DNA from: Deferribacteraceae bacterium UBA6799
Lineage (GTDB): Bacteria; Chrysiogenota; Deferribacteres; Deferribacterales; Geovibrionaceae
DNA length: 64,000 nucleotides
Direction: 5' to 3'
Assembly (NCBI GenBank): GCA_002452335.1
Contig: DKFJ01000004.1
Location: 41,308-105,307 of the forward strand
Shown: piece after piece, positions 61,722-64,000 of the stretch
Layout: each line of letters starts with the position of its first letter
Numbering within the stretch: position 1 is the first letter of the stretch
Made by a program: the position numbers and the translations under genes
The notes under the pieces: generated by a model
What the model saw: only the letters and a program-made list of their open reading frames with translations
Database searches by the model: none
Told to the model about the DNA's origin: nothing

Positions 61722-62598
61722 ATTCCACCCCGAATACAGAATATACTGCCTCCAGAGCTGTGCTGATAAGCGGTTCTTCCTTTCTGGATCTCAGAACCGC
61801 CAGACACAGAGGTATAGAGATAGTCTTGTCCTCCAGAACGTCCACATGACCCTCTCGCTCCAGCTTTCTGGCGTTGTCCTCACGCATGATGCAGAGCCCC
61901 ATTCCGTTCTTCACCAGCTCCATCATCACATATTCATCTGTCGCCACAACGGTCTTGGTGGGCTGTTTATATTCCTCTGACTGAGTGTTCAGCACCCACT
62001 GAAACGGACAGTCGCTGCTGCCGCTAACCATTGGGAGTTTCGAAAGATCCGCCCAGCTGGTGTTCTGCGGGTCTTTCAGCAGACCTTTGGACACAACCAT
62101 ACATATATTTACCTGAACTATCTTTTCGGAATGAACCTCGCTGTCGTTCAGCCGGGTGTAGACGAAGCCTATATCCAGCTCACGTTTTTTCAGCATTTCG
62201 GCCGTTTTGCCCGATTCGCTGATGGCAAACCGGAGAGAAACATCCGGCAGCCTGTGCAGCAGAGCTGTGTTGATATCTGTGATGCGAAGGAATACCGGGT
62301 CGGTGTTCACGCCGATGGTGATGCTGCCTTTCAGCTCTTTCTGCATGCGCATTGCGTGGCGCTTCATGCTCTCTGTGGCGTCTGTGACCGTCAGGGCGTA
62401 TTCCAGAAGCTGAGCTCCCTCCGGCGTCAGTTCCACACCTCTCGCCATACGGTTAAAGAGCGGTATCTCCAGCTCAGATTCCAGCGATTTTATCTGTGTG
62501 GACAGAGCGGACAGACTGAGATTCAGCCTGTCTGCCGCCTTGGTCATATTTTTCAGCTCGGCAGTAACGGCAAAAGCGTTAAGCTGGCTCAGTTCCAT
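61714..62598 (-). CDS. LysR-family transcriptional regulator (AlsR-like by context)
   Basis: This 294-residue LysR protein has an N-terminal helix-turn-helix (LNAFAVTAELKNMTKAADRLNLSLSALSTQIKSLE) and two periplasmic-binding-like lobes for an effector. In the acetoin operons of other bacteria a LysR protein (AlsR) activates the decarboxylase gene, though usually it is divergent. Here it is upstream on the same strand and overlaps the decarboxylase by 8 bases. It begins directly after the sppA stop (TAGATG). Confidence 0.92.
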   Translation of the reverse strand: MELSQLNAFAVTAELKNMTKAADRLNLSLSALSTQIKSLESELEIPLFNRMARGVELTPEGAQLLEYALTVTDATESMKRHAMRMQKELKGSITIGVNTDPVFLRITDINTALLHRLPDVSLRFAISESGKTAEMLKKRELDIGFVYTRLNDSEVHSEKIVQVNICMVVSKGLLKDPQNTSWADLSKLPMVSGSSDCPFQWVLNTQSEEYKQPTKTVVATDEYVMMELVKNGMGLCIMREDNARKLEREGHVDVLEDKTISIPLCLAVLRSRKEEPLISTALEAVYSVFGVEYD

Positions 62599-63465
62599 CT
62601 ATAATCCCGGTCTGTAGAGATAATATATCTGTCCGTCAGCCATGTGTGTTGAAGTGAAATTCTTCGCCTGGCTCAGCATCTGGCGCACCAGTCCTTTTTC
62701 CTCTTCATAATATTCACGGACATCCAGATCGGGCATGCCCAGATCTGTCTTCATGTTCTCTATGGCTTCATCTCTGGTGCCTATCTTATCTATCAGCTTC
62801 AGATCCTTAGCCTGACGGCCGCTGAAAACACGTCCGTCCGCCACTTCCCTGAGCTTTTCCTCTTTTATCGGTCTGGTCTTCAGAATATCTCTGAGGAACA
62901 TCTCATAAAAATCGTTGATGCTCCCCTGAAGATATTCCTCCTCCTCTTTCGTCATGGGACGGGTAGGGGAGGGAACATCCTTCATCTTTCCGCTCTTCAC
63001 CACTATTGTCTTCACGCCTATCTTGTCCAGAAGTCCCTGAATATTGGAAAACTCCATGATAACACCTATGCTGCCGGTGGTTGTGGTGTCCATGGCATAT
63101 ATCCTGTCGCATCCCGCAGCGGTATAGTATCCGCCGGAAGCTGCCATTGACTCCATCACGGCATAGACAGGCTTCTTCATCTTCTGAAGACGCAGATAGA
63201 GCATCTCCGTCGGAGCTATAGCCCCGCCGGGAGAGTTTATCTCCAGTATCACGCCTTTGATACGGTCGTTCTCATCCAGCTTTTTCAGCTCACTCTCCAG
63301 GTCTCTGGTGTTCAGAATGATGCCTTCCAGACGCACAACAGCTATGCTGTCCTGCATCACCAGATCTTCCTCCATGCCGCCCATGACAGAGATTATCCGG
63401 ACAACGATGGCGAAAGCGAGAAAAAACAGAAACGCCTTGCCGAAGAAACGAAAAAGATTTTTCAT
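62599..63465 (-). CDS. sppA: Signal peptide peptidase SppA
   Basis: A 288-residue, short-form SppA (67K-type halves not duplicated). One N-terminal membrane helix (about 8-28) is followed by the S49 peptidase domain with LEINSPGGAIAPTE, the catalytic Ser in MAASGGYYTAAGCDRIYA, a TTTTGSIGV block and the catalytic Lys in VVKSGKMKD. It degrades cleaved signal peptides in the inner membrane. It follows rpsA by 87 bases, a frequent neighbour pairing, and is followed without gap by the LysR gene. Confidence 0.95.
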   Translation of the reverse strand: MKNLFRFFGKAFLFFLAFAIVVRIISVMGGMEEDLVMQDSIAVVRLEGIILNTRDLESELKKLDENDRIKGVILEINSPGGAIAPTEMLYLRLQKMKKPVYAVMESMAASGGYYTAAGCDRIYAMDTTTTGSIGVIMEFSNIQGLLDKIGVKTIVVKSGKMKDVPSPTRPMTKEEEEYLQGSINDFYEMFLRDILKTRPIKEEKLREVADGRVFSGRQAKDLKLIDKIGTRDEAIENMKTDLGMPDLDVREYYEEEKGLVRQMLSQAKNFTSTHMADGQIYYLYRPGL

Positions 63466-63552
63466 ATGTCACCCTGTAAACAGATACGGCGGGTCAATCC
63501 ATATCTGAATCTGCCCCGCCGTGTATATAGCTATTCAACTGTGAGAGAAAGA

Positions 63553-64000
63553 TTACTGAAGTTTGCCCTTCAGTATGTTGCCCAGGCTGAAGCTGCTGTC
63601 GTCTGACTGCTCCAGTTTTTTCATGTATTCTTTCACTTCACGTTTTTCTGAGTCATGCATGAACTTGCGAACGGAGAGCAGAATCTTCTTCTCTCTGGCA
63701 TCGTTGCGCAGAACCACGGCCTTCACAGTGTCGCCCACGGCAAATTTTTCTGTGGGATCCACTCTGTCCATATCCAGCTCATTATCGGGGATGAAGCCTT
63801 TCAGCTCTCTGGGGAGCTCAACTTCCAGACCCTCTTTTGAAACGGCGGTAACTTTAACATCCACAACTTTTCCGTTGGGGAGCATCTTGCCCACCTCTCT
63901 CCAGGGGTTAGTCTCCATCTGTTTGATACCGAGGCTGATTCTTTCTCTTTCAGAGTCTATGTTCAGGACTTTCGCCTCGATGCTGTCGCCCTCTTTATAG
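63553..64000 (-). CDS. rpsA: 30S ribosomal protein S1, 3' part (continues past right edge)
   Basis: The frame is open to the window edge at 64000, so only the C-terminal 148 residues are visible. They contain the end of one S1 (OB-fold) repeat (SERERISLGIKQMETNPW) and a complete further repeat (GKVVDVKVTAVSKEGLEVEL, GFIPDNELDMDRVD, GDTVKAVVLRNDAREKKILLSVRKF), followed by a charged tail. This pattern is characteristic of ribosomal protein S1, which helps mRNA bind to the 30S subunit. It precedes sppA on the same strand. Confidence 0.92.
   Translation of the reverse strand, partial: YKEGDSIEAKVLNIDSERERISLGIKQMETNPWREVGKMLPNGKVVDVKVTAVSKEGLEVELPRELKGFIPDNELDMDRVDPTEKFAVGDTVKAVVLRNDAREKKILLSVRKFMHDSEKREVKEYMKKLEQSDDSSFSLGNILKGKLQ

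Overview
Gene content points to a Gram-negative, diderm bacterium. The window carries Lnt, TonB-dependent uptake, GmhB for LPS heptose, OlsB/OlsA-like acyltransferases and lipoproteins. Base composition is intermediate, genes are dense with many 1-14 nt overlaps, and heme is made by the C5 route (hemA, hemC, hemD, hemB behind a HemX-like membrane protein). Heavy investment in chemosensory and c-di-GMP signalling fits an environmental, probably anaerobic lineage such as Deferribacterota or a deltaproteobacterium-like group. That placement is inference from gene content only. No rRNA, tRNA, CRISPR array, IS element or prophage was seen.

Layout. 1-2448: two GGDEF diguanylate cyclases, the first cut by the window edge. 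2445-2978: gmhB. 3104-18711: a tightly packed single-strand chemosensory cluster, the most unusual part of the window. In order it encodes a ParA-like ATPase, a truncated Hsp70, a soluble chemoreceptor with two signalling tips around a CZB zinc domain, a triple-CheW protein, CheB, a STAS protein, CheY, a HEAT-repeat protein, CheR, a second CheY, a CheA with two Hpt domains, a frameshifted receiver, a highly degenerate receptor-like coiled-coil protein and a receiver-Hpt protein. 18751-21576 follows in the same direction with a PAS/GGDEF/EAL protein whose GGDEF domain has lost its metal-binding core. No flagellar genes are present, so the output could be something other than swimming.

21573-31361: larC, nth, two membrane or lipid-type proteins, the heme operon, a DUF815 ATPase and a LuxR-type regulator. 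31364-37049: an overlapping five-gene minus-strand operon (TonB receptor, methyltransferase, binding protein, permease, ATPase). It is divergent from a Crp/Fnr-type regulator, with a Fur-box-like site between them. 37825-43307: a radical SAM protein, a PHP-glycosyltransferase fusion and an olsBA-like acyltransferase pair. 43366-49342: a DsrE-like protein, a divergent polysaccharide deacetylase, a Fur-family regulator, a stand-alone FeoA under a second Fur-like box, lnt, tatA, an EcfT-like protein and truA. 49339-53339: a tandem pair of 77-residue paralogues, a zinc-dependent phospholipase C-like protein, and a TauE/SafE, small membrane protein and two-crotonase operon. 53408-58935: a CHASE4-GGDEF protein, a metallo-beta-lactamase-fold hydrolase, an Rrf2 regulator and a PhnD-like binding protein paired with a histidine kinase. 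58936-64000: a YifB/ComM ATPase, a probable small RNA gene containing a 10-codon reading frame, a small lipoprotein, a lipoprotein-type acetolactate decarboxylase with a LysR regulator, sppA and the 3' part of rpsA.

How the parts connect. The chemosensory cluster contains the full phosphorelay core (receptor, coupling protein, CheA, CheY, CheR, CheB), plus positioning (ParA) and possible chaperone or scaffold proteins. Four GGDEF proteins in the window suggest c-di-GMP is a major output currency. Two Fur-like boxes mark the TonB/ABC uptake operon and feoA as likely iron-responsive.
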